Below are positions 16,646-25,242 of a stretch of DNA of 64,000 nt, piece by piece. Origin of the DNA: Pseudomonas sp. dw_612 (GTDB lineage: Bacteria > Pseudomonadota > Gammaproteobacteria > Pseudomonadales > Pseudomonadaceae); the NCBI RefSeq assembly GCF_018449725.1, contig NZ_JAAVVC010000010.1:124001-188000 (forward strand). The letters run 5' to 3'. Both the position numbers and the translations under genes were made by a program. Under the pieces are notes generated by a model that did not search any database, was not told the DNA's origin, and saw only the letters and a program-made list of their open reading frames with translations. How positions within the stretch are numbered: the first letter of the stretch is position 1; each line of letters opens with the position of its first letter.

Positions 16646-16678
16646 AAAAAAAAGCGCAGTCCGTAGCCGGCTGCGCCT
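16646..16678 (-). terminator. Rho-independent terminator of rhlB
   Basis: On the minus strand GGCGCAG and CTGCGC form a stem over CCGGCTACGGA, followed by TTTTTTTT. It lies 19 bases beyond the rhlB stop and just upstream of the dauB promoter. Confidence 0.9.
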
Positions 16679-16696
16679 CTTTTCGATACGCCTGGG

Positions 16697-18184
16697 TTAT
16701 GGGCGCTTACGCTCAACCGCGCGCAATAGATGCGTCGGTGGCGTTTCACAGCTGATTTTTTTACCGAGCAATGCCTCGATGGACGGTAGCTGGTAAGAGT
16801 CGTCTTCCCCGGCGAAGCTGATGGACACACCATCGGCCCCCGCGCGGCCAGTACGACCGATACGGTGTACGTAGTCGTCCGGGACTTCCGGCAGGGTGAA
16901 GTTGATCACGTGGCTGATGCCGTCGATGTGAATGCCGCGCCCGGCCACATCGGTGGCCACCAGCACGCGGATCTTGCCTTCGCGGAAACCTTCCAGGGTC
17001 TTGATGCGCTTGTGCTGCGGCACGTCGCCCGACAATTGCGCCGCATTGACGCCATCGCGCACCAGGCGTTCTTCGATGCGCCGCACTTCATCCTTGCGGT
17101 TGGCGAAGACCATCACCCGCTCCCAACCGTTGTCGGTGACCAGGTTGTAGAGCAATTTGTATTTGTCGGCACCGGCCACGGCGTAGATGTGTTGCTCGAC
17201 GTTTTCGCTGGCCACGTTCTGCGACTCGATCTCGACGATCGACGGGTCGGTGGTCCATTGCTTGGCCAGGTTCATTACGTCTTCGGTGAAGGTCGCGGAG
17301 AACAGCAGCGTCTGACGCTCGTTCTTCGGCGGGGTCTGGCGAATGATCTGACGCACTTGCGGGATGAAACCCATGTCGAGCATGCGGTCAGCTTCGTCCA
17401 GGACCATGACTTCGACCATGTCCAGATGCACGTCGCCGCGCTGGTTGAAATCCAGCAAACGGCCCGGGGTGGCGACGAGGATGTCGCAGTGACGGGCTTC
17501 GAGGTGCTTGAGCTGCTTGTCGAAGTCCATGCCGCCCACAAACGTCATGACGTTGAGGCCGGTGTACTTGGTCAGGTCGGCGGCGTCCTTGGCGATTTGC
17601 ACCACCAGTTCGCGGGTCGGCGCGATGATCAGCGCCCGCGGTTCACCCATGTAGCGTTCCTTGGGCGGCGGGGTTTCCAGCAACTGGGTGATGATCGAAA
17701 TCAGGAACGCGGCGGTTTTGCCGGTGCCGGTCTGGGCGCGACCGATGGCATCTTTGCCGGCCAGGGTGAAACCGAGGACTTGCGCCTGGATCGGCGTGCA
17801 GTACGGAAAGCCCAGGTCCTGGATGGCGTGCATCAGTTCCGGGGCAAGCTTGAAATCGTGGAAACGGGTTTTGCCTTCCAGGGGCTCGACGGCGAAGTCT
17901 TCGAGTTTCCAGGGAATAACCGGGGCTTTTGGCTTCGGTTCGCGACGCGGTTTTGCAGGCTTCGGGGCTTCGTCGAGCGGTTGTTCGGCAACGATTGCCT
18001 CGACAGGTAGGGCGGCCGGTGTGGTCACTGGCTCGTGTTTCGGTGCCGCTGCGGCTGCGGTCCGGCCAGGCTGACGACCGTCGGTGCGGTGGCTGGGGGT
18101 GTGAGACGGAGCGCTGGCGACTGGCGCGAGCTGCTCAGTCTCGCTTTTACCGAACATTTTTTTGAGTGCTTTGAGCACGGTCAT
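16697..18184 (-). CDS. rhlB: DEAD-box ATP-dependent RNA helicase RhlB
   Basis: RNA helicase probably serving mRNA decay. A charged, Pro/Ala-rich N-terminal extension (about 85 residues) precedes the helicase core. Q-motif GFPYCTPIQAQVLG, motif I AQTGTGKT, Ia PTRELVVQIA, II VLDEADRMLDMGF, III SATFT, V VATDVAGRGIHIDG, VI HRIGRTGRAG. 495 aa, longer than E. coli RhlB because of the N-terminal tail, as in other pseudomonads. It has its own terminator. Confidence 0.92.
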   Translation of the reverse strand: MTVLKALKKMFGKSETEQLAPVASAPSHTPSHRTDGRQPGRTAAAAAPKHEPVTTPAALPVEAIVAEQPLDEAPKPAKPRREPKPKAPVIPWKLEDFAVEPLEGKTRFHDFKLAPELMHAIQDLGFPYCTPIQAQVLGFTLAGKDAIGRAQTGTGKTAAFLISIITQLLETPPPKERYMGEPRALIIAPTRELVVQIAKDAADLTKYTGLNVMTFVGGMDFDKQLKHLEARHCDILVATPGRLLDFNQRGDVHLDMVEVMVLDEADRMLDMGFIPQVRQIIRQTPPKNERQTLLFSATFTEDVMNLAKQWTTDPSIVEIESQNVASENVEQHIYAVAGADKYKLLYNLVTDNGWERVMVFANRKDEVRRIEERLVRDGVNAAQLSGDVPQHKRIKTLEGFREGKIRVLVATDVAGRGIHIDGISHVINFTLPEVPDDYVHRIGRTGRAGADGVSISFAGEDDSYQLPSIEALLGKKISCETPPTHLLRAVERKRP

Positions 18185-18268
18185 CTCATCAATTGGTTAA
18201 GGAATGTACGCCGGCCAGTGTAATGCAAGAATCAGGCGCGGCGTAGCGGGATGATCAAAGGAAGGCTT

Positions 18269-18925
18269 TTAACGCAAGCGCTCGGCGAGCCAGGTGCCGA
18301 TATCGCGAATTTCTTCGGGTAACACTTCGTGGCCCATTGGGTATTCCTGCCATGTCACGGTGACACCACGCTGCTTTAAATGCTCATAAGCGCTACGGCC
18401 CATGGCGTTTTGCACAACGTCATCGTACTGGCCGTGCAGGCATAGCGCAGGAATGCGCTGCTGGCTGGCGGAAAGCTCCAGTTCATCGCTGAACGTCGGG
18501 GCATACGTCGACAGGGCAAGTACGCCACCGAGCGGTCCCTGCCATTTCAGGAAAGCGCTGTGCAGCACCACCGCGCCGCCCTGGGAAAAACCGGCGAGGA
18601 AGATGCGCGAGGCGTCTATTCCGCTGGCCTTCTGCTCTTCGATCAGGGCGATAACCATCTCGGCTGATTCATCCAGCTGCTCGCGGCTGATCGCGCGCGC
18701 CGGGTTCATGGCCAATATGTCGTACCAGCTTGGCATCTCGTAGCCACCATTAATGGTGACTGCGCGGGTCGGTGCCTGGGGCAGAACGAAACGAGTGGTC
18801 AGCAGGCTTTCCTGCAGCGCTTCGGCTACCGGCAGAAAGTCATAGCGATCGGCGCCCAGGCCGTGCAGCCAGATGACGCAGGCGTCTACGGGCTTGCCGG
18901 GCTGAAGAATCAAGGGCTGGGTCAT
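18269..18925 (-). CDS. Alpha/beta-hydrolase carboxylesterase (phospholipase/carboxylesterase family)
   Basis: Small cytosolic serine esterase of the EstB/acyl-protein thioesterase type. The oxyanion region is VIWLHGLGADRYDF, the nucleophile elbow LAGFSQGGAV, the acid LHGQYDDVV, and the catalytic His YPMGHEVLPEE. 218 aa is normal. No signal peptide. GGAG stands 5 bases before the ATG. The natural substrate is unknown. It lies upstream of the amino-acid transporter genes, as I recall for P. aeruginosa PA3859. Confidence 0.9.
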   Translation of the reverse strand: MTQPLILQPGKPVDACVIWLHGLGADRYDFLPVAEALQESLLTTRFVLPQAPTRAVTINGGYEMPSWYDILAMNPARAISREQLDESAEMVIALIEEQKASGIDASRIFLAGFSQGGAVVLHSAFLKWQGPLGGVLALSTYAPTFSDELELSASQQRIPALCLHGQYDDVVQNAMGRSAYEHLKQRGVTVTWQEYPMGHEVLPEEIRDIGTWLAERLR

Positions 18926-19393
18926 GTCTGCTCCAATTTTGTGCGTGCGCTCTCATTGAGTGCGTGATCCGAGTGCGCGTCAGGTTGATCAGTTAAGAAG
19001 ATGTCGCAAGGCTACAAGTTTTGCTATTGACCTGTCGCTGAATCGCTTGAGCGAGCGGTGTGGTACGGGCTTTGCTATGGGAAAACCTGTGCAACCATTC
19101 TCGCGCCTGGCGGTAACACTATCAGTGTACTGCTGACGACGGGATAGCAAAGAATCCGGTGATGGATGTTCGCCAGTGGCCGTTACGGGCTTAGCGAACG
19201 TGAAAGGGCTACAGCCCGTTCGGCCGATTGGTGAGAAGTGAGTTGTCCATGACGTGGATTTTCTCCTACTAGACTCATAGCTAAGGTCTTACGTCGGTTG
19301 ACCCCAAAAAAAGCCAACACGGGTCAACAACGCCTCAAAAGGGTGCGACGGGACTCTCGCTCCGACACAACAAGAGCAAAACTGGAGGTTTGA
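18926..19393. other. aapJ upstream region
   Basis: 468 bases without a gene between the carboxylesterase and aapJ. It contains a sigma-54-type promoter (listed separately) and a leader of about 300 bases with inverted stretches such as ACACTATCAGTGT (about 19116-19128). No short ORF with a good ribosome-binding site was found. Confidence 0.5.
19061..19076 (+). promoter_or_regulatory. Sigma-54 (RpoN) -24/-12 promoter for aapJQMP
   Basis: TGGTAC-N5-TTGCT matches the -24/-12 consensus with exactly 10 bases between the GG and GC doublets. It lies 318 bases before the aapJ ATG. Amino-acid transporter operons in pseudomonads are often RpoN-dependent, which fits. I did not identify the enhancer-binding site. 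Confidence 0.6.
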
Positions 19394-20425
19394 ATGAAAA
19401 TGTTGAAATCCACCCTGGCTATCGTGACTGCAGCCGCAGTGCTCGGTGTCAGTGGGTTCGCTCAGGCGGGTGCAACCCTGGATGCAGTGCAGAAGAAAGG
19501 TTTCATTCAGTGCGGCGTGAGTGACGGTCTGCCGGGTTTCTCGGTTCCGGACTCCACCGGCAAGATCCTCGGGATCGACGCTGACGTTTGCCGCGCTGTG
19601 GCAGCCGCCGTATTCGGCGACGCCACCAAGGTCAAGTTCAGCCAGTTGAACGCCAAGGAGCGTTTCACCGCGCTGCAGTCCGGCGAAATCGACATTCTGT
19701 CGCGTAACACCACCATGACCAGTTCCCGTGACGCGGGCATGGGCTTGAAATTCCCTGGCTTCATTACTTATTACGACGGCGTAGGCTTCCTGGCCAACAG
19801 CAAGCTGGGCGTGAAAAGTGCCAAGGAACTGGATGGCGCAACCATCTGCATCCAGGCCGGTACCACCACCGAGCTGAACGTGTCCGACTACTTCCGCGCC
19901 AACGGCCTGAAGTACACCCCGATCACTTTCGACACCTCCGATGAAAGCGCCAAGTCGCTGGAATCCGGTCGTTGCGACGTACTGACCTCCGACAAGTCGC
20001 AACTGTACGCACAGCGCAGCAAACTGGCTTCGCCAAAAGACTACGTGGTTCTGCCGGAAACCATCTCCAAAGAACCACTGGGTCCAGTCGTACGTAACGG
20101 CGACGATGAGTGGCTGGCGATCGTTCGCTGGGTTGGCTACGCGCTGCTGAACACCGAAGAAGCCGGTATCTCTTCGAAAAACGTTCTGGCAGAAGCCAAG
20201 TCCACCAAAAACCCGGACGTTGCCCGTATGTTGGGTGCAGACGGCGAATACGGCAAAGACCTGAAACTGCCGAAGGACTGGGTCGTCAAGATCGTTTCCC
20301 AAGTCGGTAACTACGGCGAAATCTTCGAGAAAAACCTCGGCAAGGGCACTCCGCTGGAAATCGACCGTGGCTTGAACGCCCTGTGGACCAACGGCGGCAT
20401 TCAATACGCACCACCAGTGCGCTGA
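19394..20425 (+). CDS. aapJ: General L-amino-acid ABC transporter, periplasmic binding protein AapJ
   Basis: Family-3 binding protein with signal peptide MKMLKSTLAIVTAAAVLGV...FAQA. The conserved block GKILGIDADVCRAVAAAVFGD, then SRNTTMTSSRDAGMGL and the late KDWVVKIVSQVGNYGEIFEKNLG are typical of AapJ/BztA, which are longer (343 aa) than ordinary family-3 proteins. TGGAGG lies about 7 bases before the ATG. First gene of aapJQMP, with a hairpin after it that would favour higher binding-protein levels. Confidence 0.94.
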   Translation: MKMLKSTLAIVTAAAVLGVSGFAQAGATLDAVQKKGFIQCGVSDGLPGFSVPDSTGKILGIDADVCRAVAAAVFGDATKVKFSQLNAKERFTALQSGEIDILSRNTTMTSSRDAGMGLKFPGFITYYDGVGFLANSKLGVKSAKELDGATICIQAGTTTELNVSDYFRANGLKYTPITFDTSDESAKSLESGRCDVLTSDKSQLYAQRSKLASPKDYVVLPETISKEPLGPVVRNGDDEWLAIVRWVGYALLNTEEAGISSKNVLAEAKSTKNPDVARMLGADGEYGKDLKLPKDWVVKIVSQVGNYGEIFEKNLGKGTPLEIDRGLNALWTNGGIQYAPPVR

Positions 20426-20433
20426 TGGTTCTG

Positions 20434-20460
20434 TCACCCGGTGGGCCAACCACCGGGTGA
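20434..20460 (+). other. Intercistronic hairpin between aapJ and aapQ
   Basis: TCACCCGGTGG and CCACCGGGTGA form an 11-bp perfect stem with a 5-base loop and no T-run. Such hairpins after binding-protein genes usually protect the upstream mRNA and so raise AapJ relative to the permeases. Confidence 0.75.
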
Positions 20461-20490
20461 TGTTCTGTTCCATTATTTCCGGGGCACTTC

Positions 20491-21672
20491 ATGCAAAAAT
20501 CAATCGGCGCACCAAAGCAGAGGCTCAGCCTCAGCGATCCGAAAGTGCGTGCGTGGCTATTTCAGATCATCACGATTGTCGCGGTCGTCGCGATGGGCTG
20601 GTATCTGTTCGACAATACGCAAACCAACCTGCAACACCGGGGCATTACCTCCGGCTTCAGTTTTCTGGATCGCAGTGCCGGATTCGGCATCGCTCAACAC
20701 CTGATCGACTACACCGAATCGGACACGTATGCCCGGGTGTTTGTCATCGGTCTGCTCAACACACTGCTGGTGACTGTCATCGGCGTGATTCTGGCCACCA
20801 TCCTCGGGTTCATCGTCGGCGTGGCGCGGCTGTCGCCGAACTGGATCATCAGCAAGCTGGCGACGGTTTACGTGGAAGTCTTCCGTAACATTCCGCCGCT
20901 GCTGCAAATCCTGTTCTGGTACTTCGCGGTGTTCCTGACCATGCCGGGGCCGCGCGCCAGCCATAACTTCGGCGACACCTTCTTCGTCAGCAGCCGTGGC
21001 CTGAACATGCCGGCCGCGCAAATGGCGGACGGGTTCTGGGCGTTCGTGGTCAGTGTCGTGGTGGCGATCGTCGCTATCGTGCTGATGGCTCGCTGGGCCA
21101 ACAAGCGCTTCGAAGCGACCGGCGTACCGTTCCACAAGTTCTGGGTCGGCCTGGCGCTGTTCCTGGTGATCCCGGCGCTGTGTGCGCTGGTCTTCGGTGC
21201 TCCGCTGCACTGGGAACTGCCGAAGCTGCAAGGCTTCAACTTTGTCGGTGGCTGGGTACTGATCCCGGAACTGCTGGCGCTGACCCTGGCCCTGACCGTG
21301 TACACCGCGGCGTTTATCGCCGAGATCGTGCGTTCGGGCATCAAGTCGGTCAGCCACGGCCAGACTGAAGCGGCGCGTTCCCTCGGGCTGCGCAACGGTC
21401 CAACCCTGCGCAAAGTGATCATCCCGCAAGCCCTGCGCGTGATCATCCCGCCGCTGACCAGCCAATACCTGAACCTGGCGAAGAACTCCTCGCTGGCGGC
21501 CGGTATCGGTTATCCGGAGATGGTCTCGTTGTTTGCCGGTACGGTGCTGAACCAGACCGGGCAGGCGATCGAGGTGATTGCCATCACCATGAGCGTGTAC
21601 CTGGCGATCAGTATCAGCATTTCCCTGCTGATGAACTGGTACAACAAGCGCATTGCGCTGATCGAGCGGTAA
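20491..21672 (+). CDS. aapQ: General L-amino-acid ABC transporter permease AapQ
   Basis: Inner-membrane permease with an unusually long central periplasmic/loop section (393 aa), characteristic of AapQ. The EAA loop that contacts the ATPase is GQTEAARSLGLRNGPTLRKV. Membrane segments include VFVIGLLNTLLVTVIGVIL and FVVSVVVAIVAIVLMAR. Followed by aapM after 10 bases. Confidence 0.94.
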   Translation: MQKSIGAPKQRLSLSDPKVRAWLFQIITIVAVVAMGWYLFDNTQTNLQHRGITSGFSFLDRSAGFGIAQHLIDYTESDTYARVFVIGLLNTLLVTVIGVILATILGFIVGVARLSPNWIISKLATVYVEVFRNIPPLLQILFWYFAVFLTMPGPRASHNFGDTFFVSSRGLNMPAAQMADGFWAFVVSVVVAIVAIVLMARWANKRFEATGVPFHKFWVGLALFLVIPALCALVFGAPLHWELPKLQGFNFVGGWVLIPELLALTLALTVYTAAFIAEIVRSGIKSVSHGQTEAARSLGLRNGPTLRKVIIPQALRVIIPPLTSQYLNLAKNSSLAAGIGYPEMVSLFAGTVLNQTGQAIEVIAITMSVYLAISISISLLMNWYNKRIALIER

Positions 21673-21682
21673 GGAAAAGCGC

Positions 21683-22780
21683 ATGAGTACTCATACTTTC
21701 AAGCCTGACATGCCTCCACCGAGCAGCAGCATCGGTGTGGTGGCGTGGATGCGCGCCAACATGTTCTCCAGCTGGATCAACACCCTGCTGACCCTGTTCG
21801 CGTTCTACCTGATCTACCTGGTGGTGCCACCGCTGCTGCATTGGGCGATCCTGGACGCCAACTGGGTCGGCACCACCCGCGCCGACTGCACCAAGGAAGG
21901 CGCCTGCTGGGTGTTCATCCAGCAGCGTTTCGGCCAGTTCATGTACGGTTATTACCCGCCGGAACTGCGCTGGCGCGTGGACCTGACCGTGTGGTTGGCG
22001 GTCATCGGCGTAGCGCCGTTGTTCATCTCGCGTTTTCACCGTAAAGCGGTGTACGGGCTGAGCTTCCTGGTGGCGTACCCGATCATTGCCTACTTCCTGT
22101 TGCATGGCGGCATCTTCGGCATGACCAACGTCGCGACCAGCCAATGGGGCGGTCTGATGCTGACTCTGGTGATCGCCACTGTCGGGATCGCCGGCGCCTT
22201 GCCGCTGGGGATCGTCCTGGCACTGGGTCGTCGTTCCAACATGCCGGCGATTCGCGTGGTCTGCGTGACCTTCATCGAATTCTGGCGCGGCGTGCCGTTG
22301 ATCACGGTGCTGTTCATGTCCTCGGTGATGCTGCCGTTGTTCCTGCCCGAAGGCATGAACTTCGACAAACTGCTGCGGGCCCTGATCGGCGTGATCCTGT
22401 TCCAGTCGGCCTACGTGGCCGAAGTGGTGCGCGGTGGTCTGCAAGCGATCCCCAAAGGTCAGTACGAAGCGGCTGCGGCGATGGGCCTCGGTTACTGGCG
22501 CAGCATGGGCCTGGTGATTCTGCCGCAAGCCCTGAAGCTGGTAATCCCTGGCATCGTCAACACGTTCATTGCGCTGTTCAAGGACACCAGCCTGGTGATC
22601 ATCATCGGCCTGTTCGACCTGCTCAACAGCGTCAAGCAAGCCGCCGCCGACCCGAAATGGTTGGGCATGGCCACTGAAGGCTACGTGTTCGCGGCCCTGG
22701 TGTTCTGGATTTTCTGTTTTGGTATGTCCCGCTACTCCATGCATTTGGAACGTAAGCTGGACACTGGCCACAAGCGTTAG
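21683..22780 (+). CDS. aapM: General L-amino-acid ABC transporter permease AapM
   Basis: Second permease (365 aa). EAA loop KGQYEAAAAMGLGYWRSMGL; membrane helices include LLTLFAFYLIYLVVPPLLHW and LMLTLVIATVGIAGALPLGIV. A Cys-bearing periplasmic loop (ADCTKEGACW) precedes the core helices. Starts 10 bases after aapQ and ends 10 bases before aapP. Confidence 0.94.
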   Translation: MSTHTFKPDMPPPSSSIGVVAWMRANMFSSWINTLLTLFAFYLIYLVVPPLLHWAILDANWVGTTRADCTKEGACWVFIQQRFGQFMYGYYPPELRWRVDLTVWLAVIGVAPLFISRFHRKAVYGLSFLVAYPIIAYFLLHGGIFGMTNVATSQWGGLMLTLVIATVGIAGALPLGIVLALGRRSNMPAIRVVCVTFIEFWRGVPLITVLFMSSVMLPLFLPEGMNFDKLLRALIGVILFQSAYVAEVVRGGLQAIPKGQYEAAAAMGLGYWRSMGLVILPQALKLVIPGIVNTFIALFKDTSLVIIIGLFDLLNSVKQAAADPKWLGMATEGYVFAALVFWIFCFGMSRYSMHLERKLDTGHKR

Positions 22781-22790
22781 GAGTTTTCTG

Positions 22791-23555
22791 ATGAGCGAAG
22801 CGATCAAACAGCCTGTGAGCCCTGAAGGCATTATTCAGATGCAGGGCGTGAACAAGTGGTACGGCCAGTTCCACGTGTTGAAAGACATCAACCTGAACGT
22901 CAAGCAGGGCGAGCGTATTGTCCTGTGCGGTCCGTCGGGTTCCGGCAAGTCGACCACCATCCGTTGCCTCAATCGTCTGGAAGAACACCAGCAGGGCCGC
23001 ATCGTGGTTGATGGCGTGGAACTGACCAACGACCTCAAGCAGATCGAAGCGATCCGCCGTGAAGTCGGCATGGTGTTCCAGCACTTCAACCTGTTCCCGC
23101 ACCTGACCATCCTGCAGAACTGCACCCTGGCACCGATGTGGGTGCGCAAGATGCCGAAGCGCAAGGCCGAAGAAATCGCCATGCACTACCTGGAGCGCGT
23201 ACGTATTCCGGAGCAGGCGCATAAATTCCCGGGGCAACTGTCCGGCGGTCAGCAACAGCGTGTGGCGATTGCCCGTGCCCTGTGCATGAAACCGAAAATC
23301 ATGCTGTTCGACGAACCGACTTCGGCACTCGACCCGGAGATGGTGAAAGAGGTTTTGGACACCATGATCGGCCTGGCCGAAGACGGCATGACCATGCTCT
23401 GCGTGACCCACGAAATGGGCTTCGCCCGCACCGTGGCTAACCGCGTGATCTTCATGGACAAGGGCGAAATCGTTGAGCAAGCGGCGCCGAATGACTTCTT
23501 CGACAACCCGCAGAATGATCGGACCAAGTTGTTCTTGAGTCAGATTTTGCATTGA
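22791..23555 (+). CDS. aapP: General L-amino-acid ABC transporter ATP-binding protein AapP
   Basis: ABC ATPase, 254 aa. Walker A GPSGSGKST, Q-loop MVFQHFNLFPH, signature LSGGQQQRVAIARAL, Walker B IMLFDEPTSALDPE, H-loop VTHEMGFA. I start at ATG 22791 (MSEAIKQPVSPEG), since AGGAG lies 7 bases upstream; a longer open frame overlaps aapM. Closes the operon and is followed by a terminator. Confidence 0.95.
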   Translation: MSEAIKQPVSPEGIIQMQGVNKWYGQFHVLKDINLNVKQGERIVLCGPSGSGKSTTIRCLNRLEEHQQGRIVVDGVELTNDLKQIEAIRREVGMVFQHFNLFPHLTILQNCTLAPMWVRKMPKRKAEEIAMHYLERVRIPEQAHKFPGQLSGGQQQRVAIARALCMKPKIMLFDEPTSALDPEMVKEVLDTMIGLAEDGMTMLCVTHEMGFARTVANRVIFMDKGEIVEQAAPNDFFDNPQNDRTKLFLSQILH

Positions 23556-23576
23556 TCGAAGTCAGGCAGTGAAATA

Positions 23577-23608
23577 AACCCGGACTGAGTTCCGGGTTTG
23601 TTTTGTCT
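23577..23608 (+). terminator. Terminator of aapJQMP
   Basis: AACCCGGA and TCCGGGTT flank CTGAGT, followed by TGTTTTGT, about 22 bases after the aapP stop. Confidence 0.85.
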
Positions 23609-23619
23609 GGTGTTTGGGA

Positions 23620-24108
23620 TCAGGACGCCAACACCGTTTCCTGTTCCGGAAGGCGTGCGGCCAGTAGCCGTTTCAAGTCAGTGCCCTCGTTCATTGCTTG
23701 TATTTCAACCAGCAAGTGAGGATGACGATCCAGCACGCGCATCAGCGTAAACAAGGCTTGAGGCGGTTGCAGTTCGCCGCGCTCGTATCGTGAAAACGCG
23801 TTGTGCCCAGCGCCGGAAAGCAGTTTCACCGCTTCCTTTTGCGTGAGGTGCAGTTTGCGTCGGATGCGTTTCATCTCGGTGCCCATGATCTGAAAACAAT
23901 CTTCGAGCAATTTGTCGCCAGCGTCGGAGTAGCGCTCGGCGCTGTCGGTATCATTATCAAAAATGATTTCACTGCAGACCTTGCACTCCCAGCCGGCAAT
24001 ATCGTGCACCCATCGTGAAACGTTCTTGTAGTCGACACTGAGACTGCGACCTTCGAAATGTTGCATTGCGTCGTGAGCGCCACAACTCATGCATTGCCGC
24101 GAGTTCAT
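23620..24108 (-). CDS. mqsA: MqsA-like antitoxin and transcriptional repressor
   Basis: Type II antitoxin with an N-terminal zinc domain (Cys6, Cys9, Cys42, Cys45 in MNSRQCMSCG and WECKVC) and a C-terminal HTH_3 domain (about 75-130; LTQKEAVKLLSGAGHNAFSRYERG). It neutralises the MqsR ribonuclease and represses its own operon. I start at ATG 24108 (162 aa), which overlaps the mqsR stop (ATGA); upstream in-frame sequence belongs to mqsR. Length is a little above the 131 aa of E. coli MqsA because of a C-terminal tail. Confidence 0.9.
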   Translation of the reverse strand: MNSRQCMSCGAHDAMQHFEGRSLSVDYKNVSRWVHDIAGWECKVCSEIIFDNDTDSAERYSDAGDKLLEDCFQIMGTEMKRIRRKLHLTQKEAVKLLSGAGHNAFSRYERGELQPPQALFTLMRVLDRHPHLLVEIQAMNEGTDLKRLLAARLPEQETVLAS

Positions 24109-24416
24109 ACTTGTTTCTCCTTGAAAGAGATCACAGGGGGCCCTCCGTTGGAGCAGTAGGTCACTTTGATGTAGAGCTCCATGTCTTGAAAGTTTGTGTG
24201 GTAAACGTCCTGCCAGTTTCGGTGATCGGTGTAGCACTTCATCGACTTGTAGAGCATCCGGCGCTCCAGCGAACAAATGACTGACTCCATATCTCGCAGG
24301 GCCAACCCCATTCGCTTGCCGGAACTCAATGCGACGTGTGTGAACGCTTTGGCTCCTTGCCTCCGGACCTCATCCTTAATGACGGACAAGGCGTAGTGGG
24401 GTGTGTTCTTTTCCAT
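24105..24416 (-). CDS. mqsR: MqsR-like mRNA interferase toxin
   Basis: RelE-fold endoribonuclease of a type II toxin-antitoxin pair; E. coli MqsR cleaves at GCU. The 103-aa protein begins MEKNTPHYALSVIKDEVRRQG and contains MTHRNWQDVYHT-like (TDHRNWQDVYHTNF) and DMELYIKVTYC segments typical of the family. The toxin precedes the antitoxin, the unusual order known for mqsRA. It is transcribed from a promoter containing a perfect palindrome and divergent from the GntR gene. Confidence 0.9.
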   Translation of the reverse strand: MEKNTPHYALSVIKDEVRRQGAKAFTHVALSSGKRMGLALRDMESVICSLERRMLYKSMKCYTDHRNWQDVYHTNFQDMELYIKVTYCSNGGPPVISFKEKQV

Positions 24417-24440
24417 AAGAAGCCGTAAACCCTATCCCTG

Positions 24441-24463
24441 AAATTACCCTTAAAGGGTAATTT
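24441..24463. promoter_or_regulatory. Perfect 23-bp palindrome, candidate MqsA operator
   Basis: AAATTACCCTT and its exact reverse complement flank one A, 25 bases upstream of mqsR. On the minus strand it fills the space between TTGGTC and TAATTT, a possible promoter. E. coli MqsA binds AACCT...AGGTT palindromes; the ACCCT/AGGGT half-sites here are similar in layout. Confidence 0.72.
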
Positions 24464-24549
24464 TGACCAATCGAAAATCCCTCTGAATGTTGCTGCTTTG
24501 ACGGTAGGCGGTTGCCGTCCTACATGAAGCTGACTAACATGTCAGAAAA

Positions 24550-24570
24550 TTCATCCTATGATTGGATGAA
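24550..24570 (+). promoter_or_regulatory. Inverted repeat upstream of the GntR gene, candidate auto-operator
   Basis: TTCATCC and GGATGAA form a perfect 7-7-7 inverted repeat around TATGATT, ending 12 bases before the GntR start. The centre contains TATGAT, which could be a -10 box. FadR-type regulators commonly bind such sites in their own promoter. Confidence 0.5.
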
Positions 24571-24582
24571 AGGGCGAATTCT

Positions 24583-25242
24583 ATGTCAGACATTTCTCCA
24601 CTCATCAAACGATCTTTGGTCGATCAGGCGCTGGACCAGTTACGCCTGCGCATCACCGAAGGCGTCTGGACCGTCGGTCAGCGTTTACCCACCGAGCCGG
24701 AGCTGTCCGCCGAGCTGGGCATCAGCCGCAACACCGTGCGCGAGGCCATGCGGGTGTTGGCGTTTTCCGGGTTGATCGAGATTCGCCAGGGCGACGGCAG
24801 TTACCTGCGGGCGGTGATCGACCCGCTGGACACCATGAAAGCTTTGTCCCAATGCACCCTCGAACAGGCCCGCGAAACCCGGCACATTCTGGAAGTCGAG
24901 GCCATTGGCCTGGCTGCCTTGCGCCGCACTGATGAAGACTTGGTCGCATTACGCGAAGCCTTGGGCGTCAGCGGCAGTCATTACCACGGCGATCTCGACA
25001 GCTATATCGCTTGCGACCTGGTGTTCCACCGCCGTCTGGTGGACGCCGCACACAACCCTACCCTCAGCGAGTTGTATCGCTACTTCTCCAGCATCGTCGG
25101 CGCGCAACTGCGCCAGACCCTGAACATCACCCCGCGACGCCAGGAAGTGTTCGATCTGCATATCGAATTGCTGGAGGCCGTCGAGCAACGCGACCCGGAG
25201 CGGGCCAAAGCCCTGTCGAGGCAGCTGATCAATGAACCTTGA
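24583..25242 (+). CDS. GntR-family (FadR subfamily) transcriptional regulator
   Basis: 219 aa. N-terminal winged HTH (about 10-75; LRLRITEGVWTVGQRLPTEPELSAELGISRNTVREAMRVL) and a helical FCD ligand domain with metal-binding residues (DLVFHRRLVDAAHN, FDLHIELLEAV). I start at ATG 24583 because the HTH begins at once. The neighbouring MFS gene overlaps its stop, so they form an operon and the transporter's substrate is the likely effector. The effector is unknown. Confidence 0.9.
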   Translation: MSDISPLIKRSLVDQALDQLRLRITEGVWTVGQRLPTEPELSAELGISRNTVREAMRVLAFSGLIEIRQGDGSYLRAVIDPLDTMKALSQCTLEQARETRHILEVEAIGLAALRRTDEDLVALREALGVSGSHYHGDLDSYIACDLVFHRRLVDAAHNPTLSELYRYFSSIVGAQLRQTLNITPRRQEVFDLHIELLEAVEQRDPERAKALSRQLINEP

